The position numbers were made by a program, and so were the translations under genes. Below, one piece after another: positions 18,343-27,606 of a stretch of 64,000 bases of DNA. This DNA comes from CAVVVS01 sp963751355 (GTDB lineage Bacteria > Bacteroidota > Ignavibacteria > Ignavibacteriales > Ignavibacteriaceae). The stretch covers positions 5,812-69,811 of the forward strand of contig CAVVVS010000050.1 of NCBI GenBank assembly GCA_963751355.1, given 5' to 3'. Below the pieces are notes generated by a model. That model was not told the DNA's origin. It made no database searches and worked only from the letters and a program-made list of their open reading frames with translations. The first letter of the stretch is position 1. Each line of letters opens with the position of its first letter.

Positions 18343-18858
18343 TCACCTCACGTGTTTAGATATCTTATCAATTAATTTTTGCCTGGCTCTGAATAGTCTT
18401 CCTTTTACCTGGCTTTCTTCAATATTTAGTACACCGGATATTTCCTTATAGCTTAATTCCGAATACTCTCTTAATAAAAAGACTTCTTTTAATTCTTCAT
18501 TCATCTCCTCTAATTCACTTGAGAGTAATTCTTTTAATTCAAGGTCTTCCATATCTTTGATAAAATTTTCATCCGAACTTATTTCAAACTCCTCGCTCAG
18601 GTAGTCTTCCTTTTTTATTTTTTTCTTTCTTAAGTGCATATAAATTTCATTCCGTGCTGTAACAAAAAGCCATGCCGCAATACTTTGATTTCGCTTAATC
18701 TTTCTAATGTTTTCATAGAACTTAAGAAATACATTATGTGTAATATCCTCAGCTATGAATTTTTCATTCAGCATTTTATATACATAATTGTATAATTGTT
18801 TTTTATGCCGGTTATAGACCAGTGTAAAATCAATTATATTTGAAAAACTATTTGCCAA
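18343..18858 (-). CDS. ECF-family RNA polymerase sigma factor
   Basis: The 171-residue product has the two ECF domains. Region 2 runs over residues 9-80 (KQLYNYVYKML, AEDITHNVFLKFYEN, IAAWLFVTARNEIY). A charged linker follows, then region 4 over 110-165 with the helix-turn-helix ELSYKEISGVLNIEESQVKG. It is expected to direct transcription of its own operon when released by the anti-sigma factor. It lies 8 bp after a secreted TPR gene and directly before the anti-sigma gene. Confidence 0.92.
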   Translation of the reverse strand: MANSFSNIIDFTLVYNRHKKQLYNYVYKMLNEKFIAEDITHNVFLKFYENIRKIKRNQSIAAWLFVTARNEIYMHLRKKKIKKEDYLSEEFEISSDENFIKDMEDLELKELLSSELEEMNEELKEVFLLREYSELSYKEISGVLNIEESQVKGRLFRARQKLIDKISKHVR

Positions 18859-18866
18859 TAAAAGAC

Positions 18867-20165
18867 CTATTTCGATGTTTCGGCTTTTCTAAAGTGATCT
18901 TCCTCTATTAAAGCGTTTATTCTATCGGTGGCATAACCAATCAATTTTTTATCTGCATTTTTCATTGTTGATAAAAACATTTGATAATATTTAATTGCAA
19001 CTGTTTTATCTGCGTAATAATGGTCATAAACAACTGCAAGGTAGAAAATCACTTCTTTTTTATCCGGATTTTCTCTCAAAGCATCCTGATAATATTTAAG
19101 CGCTTTAGGATAATTTTTTTGTGCATAATATGTAGCGGCAATCTGTATGAAAGCTTCCGCAAGGAAATCATTCTGCTGAAGTTTTGCCGCTTTAGAAAGA
19201 TTTTCAATTGCTTCACTATATCGTTTTAATCCTTTATAAGAAGTGCCCATGTAAAAATACGCATTCGGATCTTTATCATTCAGTTTAACAGCATGATTCA
19301 GAAAAACAATTGAAGTATCATATTCACCTATCCAGTAATAACTAATTCCTATGTTTCTAAAATTTATTTCCGAAGAATCACCGCAGCTTATAGATTTTTG
19401 ATATCCGGATATAGCTTCCCGGTAATTTTTCATTTTAAAATAAATATCGCCCTTCTTTGTCCACATAGCCGGAGATAAAGGATAATATTTCAAACCGTCA
19501 TCTATAATTCGCATTGCAGAAATAAATTTTTTTCCTAAAATATAAAGCTGACTCAATTCAATTACCGTATTTTGATTTAGCGGATTCAGTCTGTGTGCTA
19601 TTTGAAAATTGATAATAGCATTCTCCCAATCCTTTAAGGCGGTTTCGCATTTAGCTTGTTGTGTATAATAGAAGCTGTTTGAAGAATCGAGTTTAACAAG
19701 TTTTTTATAAATGTCTTCCGCTTTTCCCCAATAATGCTCGTGCATAAAAACTTTCCCCAAAGCAATAAGAATTTGAACGTTAGTAGAATCTAATAAAAAG
19801 GCTTTTGATAAAATGGAATCCGCATCGCTCACGCGCCCTGCGGAATAATAATCATTCCCCAACAATGTCATTATATTTGCATCTTCAGGATTTAAATTTA
19901 ATGCTTTTTCCAGTGCAGATGAAGCCTTCTGAAAATTGGAGAGTGCTTGATAGTTTAAACTCAAATAATAATAAATATCTGCACTATCCGGTTCATTTAT
20001 CAGCAATTTTTGAAGCATTTCAATCGACTGTGAATATTTGCCTTCCATCATTAATAATTTAGCTTTATTAAAATTATCCGGCTGGCTATTCTGTGCGTGG
20101 ACAAAGGGATCACAGAATAATAAAAAGATAACCGGCATTAATAGAGCTGCTCGTTTAATAGTCAT
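18867..20165 (-). CDS. Secreted TPR protein heading the sigma operon
   Basis: The 432-residue product has a signal peptide (hydrophobic 8-18, cleavage near VHAQN) and about ten TPR units, such as GKYSQSIEMLQKLLI, GDIYFKMKNYREAISGYQ and AKLQQNDFLAEAFIQIAATY. It is exported and probably periplasmic. Being first in an operon with an ECF sigma factor, its anti-sigma factor and a TonB-domain lipoprotein, it could be a sensor scaffold or a target of the envelope response. The partner is unknown. The gap 20166-20344 contains the terminator of the upstream gene and no other gene. Confidence 0.85.
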   Translation of the reverse strand: MTIKRAALLMPVIFLLFCDPFVHAQNSQPDNFNKAKLLMMEGKYSQSIEMLQKLLINEPDSADIYYYLSLNYQALSNFQKASSALEKALNLNPEDANIMTLLGNDYYSAGRVSDADSILSKAFLLDSTNVQILIALGKVFMHEHYWGKAEDIYKKLVKLDSSNSFYYTQQAKCETALKDWENAIINFQIAHRLNPLNQNTVIELSQLYILGKKFISAMRIIDDGLKYYPLSPAMWTKKGDIYFKMKNYREAISGYQKSISCGDSSEINFRNIGISYYWIGEYDTSIVFLNHAVKLNDKDPNAYFYMGTSYKGLKRYSEAIENLSKAAKLQQNDFLAEAFIQIAATYYAQKNYPKALKYYQDALRENPDKKEVIFYLAVVYDHYYADKTVAIKYYQMFLSTMKNADKKLIGYATDRINALIEEDHFRKAETSK

Positions 20166-20305
20166 TTTATACTTACAATTATTAATATTTTCGTCTCTAT
20201 ATTTAAAGATGCTTTAAATATGAAAAAGTTTGTATGAATTAAAAAATAATTTTCTGAAGAATAAAATTATTGCGGGATGTTAATGTTTGTGGAAATATAT
20301 AATTA

Positions 20306-20334
20306 CGCAGCACAGAATATAATTCTGTGCTGCG
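20306..20334 (-). terminator. Strong hairpin terminator
   Basis: A perfect 13-bp stem (cgcagcacagaat, 20306-20318, with its complement 20322-20334) and 3-base loop lie 10 bases after the stop of the outer-membrane protein gene. It separates that gene from the sigma operon. Confidence 0.75.
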
Positions 20335-20344
20335 CAGATGAATC

Positions 20345-21472
20345 TTAATAGAAGAAATGAAACTGCAGAACAAATGAATCGTTTTTAACCGATGGATTTT
20401 CGAACTGGAACCTGTACTGCGGACGGACTTCAACAAAACTGTAAGGGAAAAATTCAACGCCAACAAGAAGTCTTGATACCGCATCATTATTTATGCTTGT
20501 ATTCGGATCAAAGCGATCATAACGAACTATTCCTTCCACTCCTTTTATAAAACGATATGAAGCTTTAAGCATCGTAGCACTCGAGCTTGTACCAACCGAC
20601 TCATAATCTTTTGCAATATCGTATTCGCTTAAAAATGTAAAATCATCAATCCCGAATCCTACAAATCCGCCGTACATATTTACCTTGGTAAAACTAGGAT
20701 ACGGCGGATAATCCAATGATCCTTTGAAGGACATAAAAGATGCGCCGAGTAAAGTTGAAACTTTATTGGCAATTACCGGCGATGTTTGAAAACTAACCGT
20801 ATAAACCGGACTCGTGTTGAAGTTTATTGAATTGGTAGAACTGCCCACACTTGCGGTTAATAACGTGTAATCGGAAAAACTGACACCTAATTCCGCGCCC
20901 GTGATATCAAACCTTGGATCAAAAATTAATCCCTGGTTTTTTCCGGTTGCAAACAGATAGCCCAAATCTCCGCCTCTTGTATACGCGGTATGGTCGTCCA
21001 GCCTCAACCCGTAATTGGGAAGAAAGGTACCTGCTTTTATATAACTGTCATTGGGCAGAATGTAAGCAATACCGTAAGCTTGCCATGTTTGATTTACAAA
21101 ATCGTAACTTGCAAGAAGGTTAATCTTTGAAGTTAATTTCACATTAGTGTAAACCGAACCTTCCATTTTTTGAAAAGTAGTCTTCTTCAAATACTGGGAA
21201 TAAACATATTGAGTCCTATAGTCCAAACCGAATTCAATATTATCGGCAAGTTTATTGCTCATCAAAAATTTCGAATCTCTCGGAGAATATAGCGGAAGGA
21301 CTTCTTTGCCGTATTTCCATCCCCCTTTATTTCTCATCAAACCCCCGGTTGGGTTTATATGACAATCGATGCAGAGGCTTCCCTGTCTTAAAGCAAATCG
21401 AGGTAAGGAAAATCCTTCATTTGTAAAGAGAATTAAAAATAAAACAGCTACAATATATTTTAACTTTTTCAT
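20345..21472 (-). CDS. Outer-membrane beta-barrel protein with a c-type haem motif
   Basis: The 375-residue product has a signal peptide ending near residue 22, then a haem-attachment motif CIDCH at 34-38 followed by INPTGG, and then about 300 residues of alternating amphipathic strands ending in aromatic residues (FVLQFHFFY), as in outer-membrane barrels. A single haem site at the mouth of a porin-like barrel suggests electron transfer at the outer membrane or a haem-anchored plug. Neither role is shown. There are no cytochrome genes beside it. It is a single-gene unit with its own terminator. Confidence 0.75.
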   Translation of the reverse strand: MKKLKYIVAVLFLILFTNEGFSLPRFALRQGSLCIDCHINPTGGLMRNKGGWKYGKEVLPLYSPRDSKFLMSNKLADNIEFGLDYRTQYVYSQYLKKTTFQKMEGSVYTNVKLTSKINLLASYDFVNQTWQAYGIAYILPNDSYIKAGTFLPNYGLRLDDHTAYTRGGDLGYLFATGKNQGLIFDPRFDITGAELGVSFSDYTLLTASVGSSTNSINFNTSPVYTVSFQTSPVIANKVSTLLGASFMSFKGSLDYPPYPSFTKVNMYGGFVGFGIDDFTFLSEYDIAKDYESVGTSSSATMLKASYRFIKGVEGIVRYDRFDPNTSINNDAVSRLLVGVEFFPYSFVEVRPQYRFQFENPSVKNDSFVLQFHFFY

Positions 21473-21633
21473 ATGCCTCCCAATCTTTTTGATTTTGGAA
21501 AATTAACCTATCGATATTACGATTTAAAAGCATTGATTAAGAACATAAGGTGATTGATAATTTGAGGTTATCAAAACGGGAGTAAATTCCGATTTAAAAA
21601 ACCAATTTTATGCAATAAAAATATTTTTATCAT

Positions 21634-21752
21634 TGGCACTTCCAGAATTAAATTCTTTAAGGAAAGCCAGTGTAAAAACTACGAAGGCAATCCTAAGACG
21701 TGTTAATGAAATAAATTAGTTAATGAAATAAATTAAATTGTGGAAAGTGCCA
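21634..21752. repeat. Imperfect inverted repeat, 119 bp
   Basis: The sequence tggcacttccagaattaaat (from 21634) is repeated in inverse orientation ending at 21752 (aattgtggaaagtgcca) with about four mismatches and a one-base gap. It looks like the two ends of a small element or a decayed insertion. A 17-bp tandem duplication, gttaatgaaataaatta, lies inside at 21702-21735. Confidence 0.45.
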
Positions 21753-21836
21753 GGTTCATTCGAATCGGGCATGATATTTCCTTTTTATTGTTGGAAAATA
21801 AAATAACCATCGTAATTATTATTTTGAATTTATGGA

Positions 21837-22053
21837 ACTATATAATTGAAGTAGAATTACTTACATGACTGAAAGCAAACGGTAAACCAGCCGGGAATGC
21901 AATAGTTTTTTCTATTTTTAAAATTATTCTTTTATAATGTATTATTTACCACTCGCGAGGTAAAGGGATGAAACTTAACATCTTCTAAATTTGTTATATT
22001 TTATATAATAAAGCAGCTGTCTTTCGTAAGTAATTCTACTTCAATTATATAGT
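21837..22053. mobile_element. 217-bp element with perfect 28-bp terminal inverted repeats (MITE-like)
   Basis: Bases 21837-21864 (beginning actatataattgaagtag) are the exact reverse complement of 22026-22053. Just inside, gaaag is also mirrored. The 161 bp between them has no ORF of note. No clear target-site duplication is visible. Size, perfect ends and lack of coding capacity fit a non-autonomous transposable element. It lies 91 bp before dxr. An alternative is a long-range transcription terminator or regulatory stem. The remainder of the 672-bp gap between the barrel gene and dxr shows nothing else except the repeat at 21634. Confidence 0.5.
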
Positions 22054-22144
22054 AATCATTAGTGGTATTATCTAATATGGTCTATTTTTACATTGCTTAA
22101 GAATTGATACTTAATTAAATTAAATTTTATATTAATTTGATATC

Positions 22145-23287
22145 ATGAAAAAAGTTTTAATATTCGGTTCAACGGGGTCCATCGGTATTAACACTCTCAA
22201 CGTCATCCGAAATTTTCCCGGTAAATTTGAGATAACGGCTCTTGCCGTTAATTCCAATATAGACTTACTCCTGCGGCAAATAGAAGAATTTCATCCTAAA
22301 GTTGTAATTGTTCAGAATGAAGCATCCGGGTTAAATTTACAGAACCTGGTTGGAAGTAAGTGTAAAGTCCTCACCGGCAGTGATAGTTTAATTGATGCTG
22401 CAAAAAATTTAGAATACGATATATTTGTAGGTGCAATGGTCGGTTTTTCCGGGTTGGCTCCTGCAATAGAAGCAATAAAACGAGGCAAACGAATTGCTTT
22501 GGCTAATAAAGAAACTTTGGTTGTTGCCGGTGAATTAATAACCAAGTTATGCAAAGAATATAATGCTCAACTGCTTCCCATCGATTCGGAACATAGTGCT
22601 ATCTTTCAATGCCTGGAAGGCGAGCGGGAAAATGAAATTGAAAAGTTAATATTAACCGCTTCAGGGGGTCCCTTTCTAAACCAGGATAAAGCATCGCTTA
22701 AAAACGTTTCCGTAAAAGAAGCGTTGAATCACCCGAACTGGAAAATGGGAAACAAGATAACAATTGATTCAGCTTCAATGATGAATAAAGGACTGGAGGT
22801 TATCGAAGCATACTGGCTTTTCGGAGTTGATAGAAAAGATATTGATGTGGTTATTCATCCCCAATCTATCATTCATTCGATGGTACAGTTTGTTGACGGC
22901 TCAATAAAAGCACAGCTCGGATTACCAGATATGAAACTTCCGATTCAATATGCTTTAACTTATCCTGAAAGGCTGCAGAATGATTTTGAAAGGACAAAAA
23001 TGCCTAAGATCGGTAAGTTGACTTTCTTCGAACCTGATACTGAAAAATTTGAATGTTTGAATCTTGCTTATTCTGCATTGAACGAGGGCGGTACGGCACC
23101 GTGCATACTTAATGCAGCTAACGAAATTGCAGTGGATAAATTTTTAAAAGGGGAAATAAGATTTCCGGCAATACCCGCTTTAATAAACAGGGCGTTGGAT
23201 GAAATAGAAAATCACAAGGAACCAGATCTTGAAACTATTTTTGATTGTGATTTTCAAACACGGGAATATGTGTCGAAATTAGCATGA
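22145..23287 (+). CDS. dxr: 1-deoxy-D-xylulose 5-phosphate reductoisomerase
   Basis: This enzyme converts 1-deoxyxylulose 5-phosphate to 2-C-methylerythritol 4-phosphate with NADPH, the committed step of the MEP isoprenoid pathway, in the cytoplasm. At 380 residues it has the usual length. Visible are the NADPH fold GSTGSIGINTL (8-18), ALANKETLVVAG, the metal-binding IDSEHSAIFQ, the ASGGPF loop, HPNWKMGNKITIDSASMMNK and GLEVIEAYWLFG. The next gene, rseP, follows after 213 bp; the pair is a common arrangement. Confidence 0.97.
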   Translation: MKKVLIFGSTGSIGINTLNVIRNFPGKFEITALAVNSNIDLLLRQIEEFHPKVVIVQNEASGLNLQNLVGSKCKVLTGSDSLIDAAKNLEYDIFVGAMVGFSGLAPAIEAIKRGKRIALANKETLVVAGELITKLCKEYNAQLLPIDSEHSAIFQCLEGERENEIEKLILTASGGPFLNQDKASLKNVSVKEALNHPNWKMGNKITIDSASMMNKGLEVIEAYWLFGVDRKDIDVVIHPQSIIHSMVQFVDGSIKAQLGLPDMKLPIQYALTYPERLQNDFERTKMPKIGKLTFFEPDTEKFECLNLAYSALNEGGTAPCILNAANEIAVDKFLKGEIRFPAIPALINRALDEIENHKEPDLETIFDCDFQTREYVSKLA

Positions 23288-23500
23288 AATTCTTAAAATG
23301 AGTGACTATTATCAAATCCCTCGTTTCTTCGACACTATTTCTGCATCTAATTAACTAATTTACCCTAAAGTTTTATTCCTAAATTATTTTATGAAACAAG
23401 TTTTTAGTCAGCGAGTTTAATATATTTGAAGTTCTAAAATTTCATGTGAATCCAAAGGTAGCTGTATTATTTTTACAAAAAACAGGAGTATCAACGGTTA

Positions 23501-24856
23501 ATGGATTATATTATTTATTTTGCCATAACAATCGGAATTCTCGTCTTTATTCATGAGTTTGGACACTTTGCCGCAGCTAAGTTGTGCGGGATGAGAGCTG
23601 ATGTTTTTGCCATAGGTTTTGGAAAACGATTGTTTGGATGGAACAAATTAAACGGATTTTCATTCGGTAGCTTACCTGAGGATTTCGATGGGCAAGGAAA
23701 TACCGATTACAGATTGTGCCTGCTTCCGCTCGGAGGTTATGTAAAAATTGCCGGTATGGTTGATGAAAGCTTCGATACGGAATTTGCCGATAAGGAACCA
23801 ATGCCCTATGAATTCCGTGCAAGACCTACTTATCAAAAAATAATCGTTATTACCGCCGGAGTTATAATGAACCTGCTCCTGGCAATTCTGGTATTTTGGG
23901 GAAATAACTTTTTTCACGGTAAGGAAGTAACAAAAACCACTACAATCGGATACGTTGAACCTCACAGTCCTGCCGATTCCTCAGGATTTTTTGCCGGAGA
24001 TAAGATTCTGTCTATTAACGGGAAAACCGTTAGTAATTGGGAAGATGTCCGTTCCGATATATACATAAATAATATCGGCGAGAATCTTCATGTTAAAATA
24101 CTACACGACGGAAGCAAAAAAGTTATTGATGTTCCACGCTCTAGAATTCCTTCCCTAGAAAGTTCTAAATTTTTCTTAATTCCATCTGGTATTAGACCTG
24201 GAATAAGGGAAGTCTTGCCGAATTCACCCGCAAAAAAAGCTGGTATTAAAGCAGGCGATATATTTCTTTCCTTAAATAAAATACCGCTTTACAGCGATAA
24301 GCAAACTACCAAGATTATAAAAAGCCATATCGGTCAGTCTCTCCCGCTTGTTGTGCTGCGTGATAAAGATACATTGAATCTTTCCGTTACCCCTGGATCA
24401 GACGGAATGATTGGCGTAGGCATTGGAAATGCCTTCACCGGACCAGTGGATTATGAAACTTTCGGATTTTTTAAATCTTTTACTATGGGATGGGAAGATA
24501 TTGCACGAATTACCGATTTAACATTCAGCACGATGGGAAAAGTTATTAGTGGTAAGGTTGCATTTGGTAAGGCGTTTGCCGGTCCCGTTAAAATCGCTAA
24601 ATTTGCAACTGTATCAGCCAATAACGGATTCGATAGCTTCCTGTCATTTCTTGCTCTTTTAAGTCTCAGCCTTGCAATCATAAATATTCTCCCTTTTCCC
24701 GTACTGGACGGCGGTCATCTAGTAATAATCATAATTGAAGGTATTGCCAGAAGAGAGATTCCTATAAAAGTTAAAATTGCAATTCAAAATACTGGCTTTA
24801 TAATTCTACTTTTACTTATGGCATTTATAATCTACAGCGATCTGATTAATTTATAA
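23501..24856 (+). CDS. rseP: Site-2 zinc metalloprotease RseP
   Basis: This inner-membrane intramembrane protease cleaves anti-sigma factors and remnant signal peptides. At 451 residues it has the usual length. The zinc motif HEFGH (18-22) lies in the first membrane helix, followed by the GYVKIAGM strand. Further helices lie at about 117-134 and in the C-terminal 80 residues. Two PDZ domains lie between them (around VEPHSPADSSGFFAGD and VLPNSPAKKAGIKAGD), and the second zinc motif is NILPFPVLDGGH. It may act on the anti-sigma factor encoded at 17875, though nothing links them directly. A terminator follows at 24882. Confidence 0.96.
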   Translation: MDYIIYFAITIGILVFIHEFGHFAAAKLCGMRADVFAIGFGKRLFGWNKLNGFSFGSLPEDFDGQGNTDYRLCLLPLGGYVKIAGMVDESFDTEFADKEPMPYEFRARPTYQKIIVITAGVIMNLLLAILVFWGNNFFHGKEVTKTTTIGYVEPHSPADSSGFFAGDKILSINGKTVSNWEDVRSDIYINNIGENLHVKILHDGSKKVIDVPRSRIPSLESSKFFLIPSGIRPGIREVLPNSPAKKAGIKAGDIFLSLNKIPLYSDKQTTKIIKSHIGQSLPLVVLRDKDTLNLSVTPGSDGMIGVGIGNAFTGPVDYETFGFFKSFTMGWEDIARITDLTFSTMGKVISGKVAFGKAFAGPVKIAKFATVSANNGFDSFLSFLALLSLSLAIINILPFPVLDGGHLVIIIIEGIARREIPIKVKIAIQNTGFIILLLLMAFIIYSDLINL

Positions 24857-24881
24857 GCTATATATTTTTTTTGAATATTAT

Positions 24882-24909
24882 GCCCGGATTAAAATACCGG
24901 GCTTTTTTT
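24882..24909 (+). terminator. Rho-independent terminator after rseP
   Basis: The stem gcccgg (24882-24887) pairs with ccgggc (24897-24902), has a 9-base loop, and is followed by seven T. Confidence 0.85.
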
Positions 24910-25132
24910 AACTTTAAAAGTATCACACTCACCGTTTATCACCAAAATAAACCATTAAAAAAAATATTTCCGCCACTCTCCATAATTGGGAGTAATTTTC
25001 ACTACTCAATATTGAATATTAATATAATCAACCTATTAATAACATAATTCTGAGATTAATTTAGTTCATTAGTGCAGGGGACTGATAAATATGACTATTT
25101 AACATAACTCCGGAATCGATTGAATGCGAAAA

Positions 25133-25223
25133 TACTATGAATCCTCTTTAAGGATTTGGTGCTGTAGATAAATTTTATTCTACCATAATTTGACATCTAC
25201 GATATCATAAAAACTTCATAGTA
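25133..25223. other. Nested stem-loop structure in the gap before the LytS gene
   Basis: In the 532-bp gap 24910-25441, which has no gene, tactatgaa (25133-25141) pairs with ttcatagta (25215-25223). Inside this, gtagat (25164-25169) pairs with atctac (25195-25200), and atcctctttaaggat (25141-25155) forms its own hairpin. The three together give a branched fold about 220 bases before the sensor gene. It could be a small RNA or leader element, or chance in AT-rich sequence. Confidence 0.3.
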
Positions 25224-25441
25224 CTGCTGCAGGCGATTAATTATTGTAGAAAAATATAATGCTACAAATTGAAGATCATTGCAGATGCTTCATTGAAATC
25301 ATTAATTAAATGTTTATGACTACCGAGTTTACAATAAATATAAATTAGCATTTGCATTAGCTATCACCATTCCGGAATTAACGAAATGATCATATTAGTA
25401 AAAAATAAATTATTGATTTTATTATATAAAGATTATATTTA

Positions 25442-26593
25442 ATGCTGTTTTATAATATACATGATAAAAAACCGGATGGTTCCTTTTACCGAAAATCTTC
25501 AAACGAACCTGCGGAGATTAATCGCCGAATGAAAAGGAATAAAATATATTGGCTCAGCCAGATTTTAGGATGGTCTTTATTTGCCATCGTTAATATAATT
25601 GTCAGCTCATCATATCGACAATTTTCCTGGCAGAGAACATTTATTGTTCTATACATGTGTTTTGTTGGAATAAGCCTCACGCATATCTTCCGGAGTTTAA
25701 TTCATAAATACACTTGGGTTAACCTCCAATTAAAAAAAATAATCCCCAGGGTAATAATTGCCAGCATAGTCATCGGTACAATAATGATCTTAGTTTGGCT
25801 CACTCTTGATATAAGTACAGGAATTCTGCATTTTAATAAAATAAGAATAGGAACATTATTAGGGGGAATTTTTCAATTAAGCAGCATAATTCTTTTGTGG
25901 GCATTGATTTATTTTTCCGTTCACTTTTTTGAAAATTATAAAAAAGTTGAAATTGAAGCCTTGATTTGGGAAGCTGCCGTAAAAGATTTTGAATTGAAAA
26001 CTCTTAAATCCCAGTTGAATCCTCATTTTATGTTTAATGCACTCAACAGTATCAGGGCATTAATTGATGAAGATCCGCCGAGCGCCCAAACTGCTGTTAC
26101 CAAATTATCAAATATTTTAAGGTATTCGTTAAAAATCGAAAGACATGAAACTGTATCGTTAGCAGAAGAAATTCAGACTGTAGCGGATTATTTAGCATTA
26201 GAATCGATAAGATTTGAGGAAAGGTTAAAATATAATATTAATATTGAACCAAAATCAGAAAGAGTTGAAGTACCGCCAATGATGGTGCAAACTTTGGTCG
26301 AAAACGGAATTAAGCATGGAATCTCAACAAGACAGGAAGGCGGCGAAATTTCAATTAGCTCAAAAATAATCGATTCAAAACTGCATATTCAAATTATAAA
26401 CAGCGGCAATATTGATGAAGATGCATTAAAAAACGCTTCAGGATTCGGCGTTAGTAATACAAAACACAGACTCAATTTGCTGTATGGAATGGACGCTTTA
26501 TTTTCAATAAAAAATGTCAGCGAGGATTCTGTACTTGTCGAAATAGTAATTCCAACCGGAGGTATAAAAAATGAAAGCTTTAATAATAGATGA
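25442..26593 (+). CDS. LytS/YehU-type sensor histidine kinase
   Basis: The 383-residue inner-membrane kinase has four hydrophobic helices over residues 36-175, then a His_kinase domain with LKSQLNPHFMFNALNS (phospho-His 195) and an ATPase part with MVQTLVENGIKHGI (N box) and ASGFGVSNTKHRL. It overlaps the response-regulator gene by 23 bp, so the two are translated as a pair. The first 29 residues are hydrophilic and poorly supported; Met 30 (25529), after a GGAG site and just before the first helix, is an alternative start. The ligand is unknown. Confidence 0.93.
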   Translation: MLFYNIHDKKPDGSFYRKSSNEPAEINRRMKRNKIYWLSQILGWSLFAIVNIIVSSSYRQFSWQRTFIVLYMCFVGISLTHIFRSLIHKYTWVNLQLKKIIPRVIIASIVIGTIMILVWLTLDISTGILHFNKIRIGTLLGGIFQLSSIILLWALIYFSVHFFENYKKVEIEALIWEAAVKDFELKTLKSQLNPHFMFNALNSIRALIDEDPPSAQTAVTKLSNILRYSLKIERHETVSLAEEIQTVADYLALESIRFEERLKYNINIEPKSERVEVPPMMVQTLVENGIKHGISTRQEGGEISISSKIIDSKLHIQIINSGNIDEDALKNASGFGVSNTKHRLNLLYGMDALFSIKNVSEDSVLVEIVIPTGGIKNESFNNR

Positions 26594-27290
26594 TGAACGA
26601 TTAGCACGCGTAGAACTTCGTAAACTACTGACGCCTTTTAAGGAGATAAATATAATCGGTGAAGCGGTAAATGCCGAAGACGCGATCAAAAAAATAAATG
26701 AATTATCACCCGAGCTGATTTTTCTGGACATCCAAATGCCCGGGAAGAACGGCTTCGAGATGCTGGAGGAATTAGACAGTGTTCCTATTGTGGTTTTTAC
26801 AACCGCATATGATGAATTTGCTCTAAAAGCTTTCGAATACAATGCAATGGATTATCTTCTGAAACCCATTGAACCTAAAAGGTTGGAAGAGACCTTAAAA
26901 AAAATTGTTGAAAGCAACCGTAAGAAAGTAACTGCAGAATCTGAATACCCGGTTTTATCGGAAGAAGATCAGGTATTTGTAAAAGATGGTGAACGGTGCT
27001 GGTTCGTTAAGCTTACTACCGTACGCCTCTTTGAATCCGAAGGTAATTATGTACGCCTGTATTTTGATGACAATAAACCGTTAATATTAAGAACGCTTAA
27101 TTATCTTGATGAAAGACTAGACAGCAAAACTTTCTTCAGGGCTAACCGCAAACACATTATCAATTTAAAATGGATTGAAAATATTGAACCATGGCTGAAC
27201 GGCGGTTTGCTTGTAAAGCTGAAAGGCGGAAATAAGATTGAGGTTTCCAGGAGACAGGCAATCAAGTTTAAAGATATGCTCAGTTTGTAA
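26571..27290 (+). CDS. LytTR-family response regulator
   Basis: The 239-residue cytoplasmic regulator has a receiver domain (1-120) with IIDDE, phospho-Asp 53 in FLDIQMPGKNGF, TTAYD and Lys in YLLKPIEP. It also has a LytTR DNA-binding domain (about 140-238) with LFESEGNYVRLYF and FFRANRKHIINL. It is the partner of the sensor whose gene overlaps it. Regulons of such pairs are often local, but no target is evident here. The gap to the next gene (27291-27606) holds only the small palindrome at 27491. Confidence 0.95.
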   Translation: MKALIIDDERLARVELRKLLTPFKEINIIGEAVNAEDAIKKINELSPELIFLDIQMPGKNGFEMLEELDSVPIVVFTTAYDEFALKAFEYNAMDYLLKPIEPKRLEETLKKIVESNRKKVTAESEYPVLSEEDQVFVKDGERCWFVKLTTVRLFESEGNYVRLYFDDNKPLILRTLNYLDERLDSKTFFRANRKHIINLKWIENIEPWLNGGLLVKLKGGNKIEVSRRQAIKFKDMLSL

Positions 27291-27490
27291 GCTGATATTG
27301 TATATACTAACTCAGCAAAAATTATTGGTTCGTAAAAATATTTTGATTATTTATTGGCGGGAATAATTACATACCTTGATTTATCGGAAAGCATCGATAT
27401 CATTATTCTTTAAACCAACCAAACTGCGCTGTCTCAAGATACCAAATTTGTAAACACGAATTTTATCACAGACATTAATCCCGAAAATTC

Positions 27491-27509
27491 TCCAAAGGAA
27501 TCCTTTGGA
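27491..27509. repeat. Short perfect palindrome
   Basis: The sequence tccaaagga-a-tcctttgga is a 9-bp perfect inverted repeat with a one-base centre, in the 316-bp gap between two convergent genes. It may be part of a weak terminator or a short dispersed repeat. Confidence 0.35.
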
Positions 27510-27606
27510 CGGATTCTCTTATTTAGCATTATTGAATTTTAATGTTCAGTATACCTGCATAGGAGATATGCGGATTAGGAATAACATTTGAAGAAGTATC
27601 TTCATA

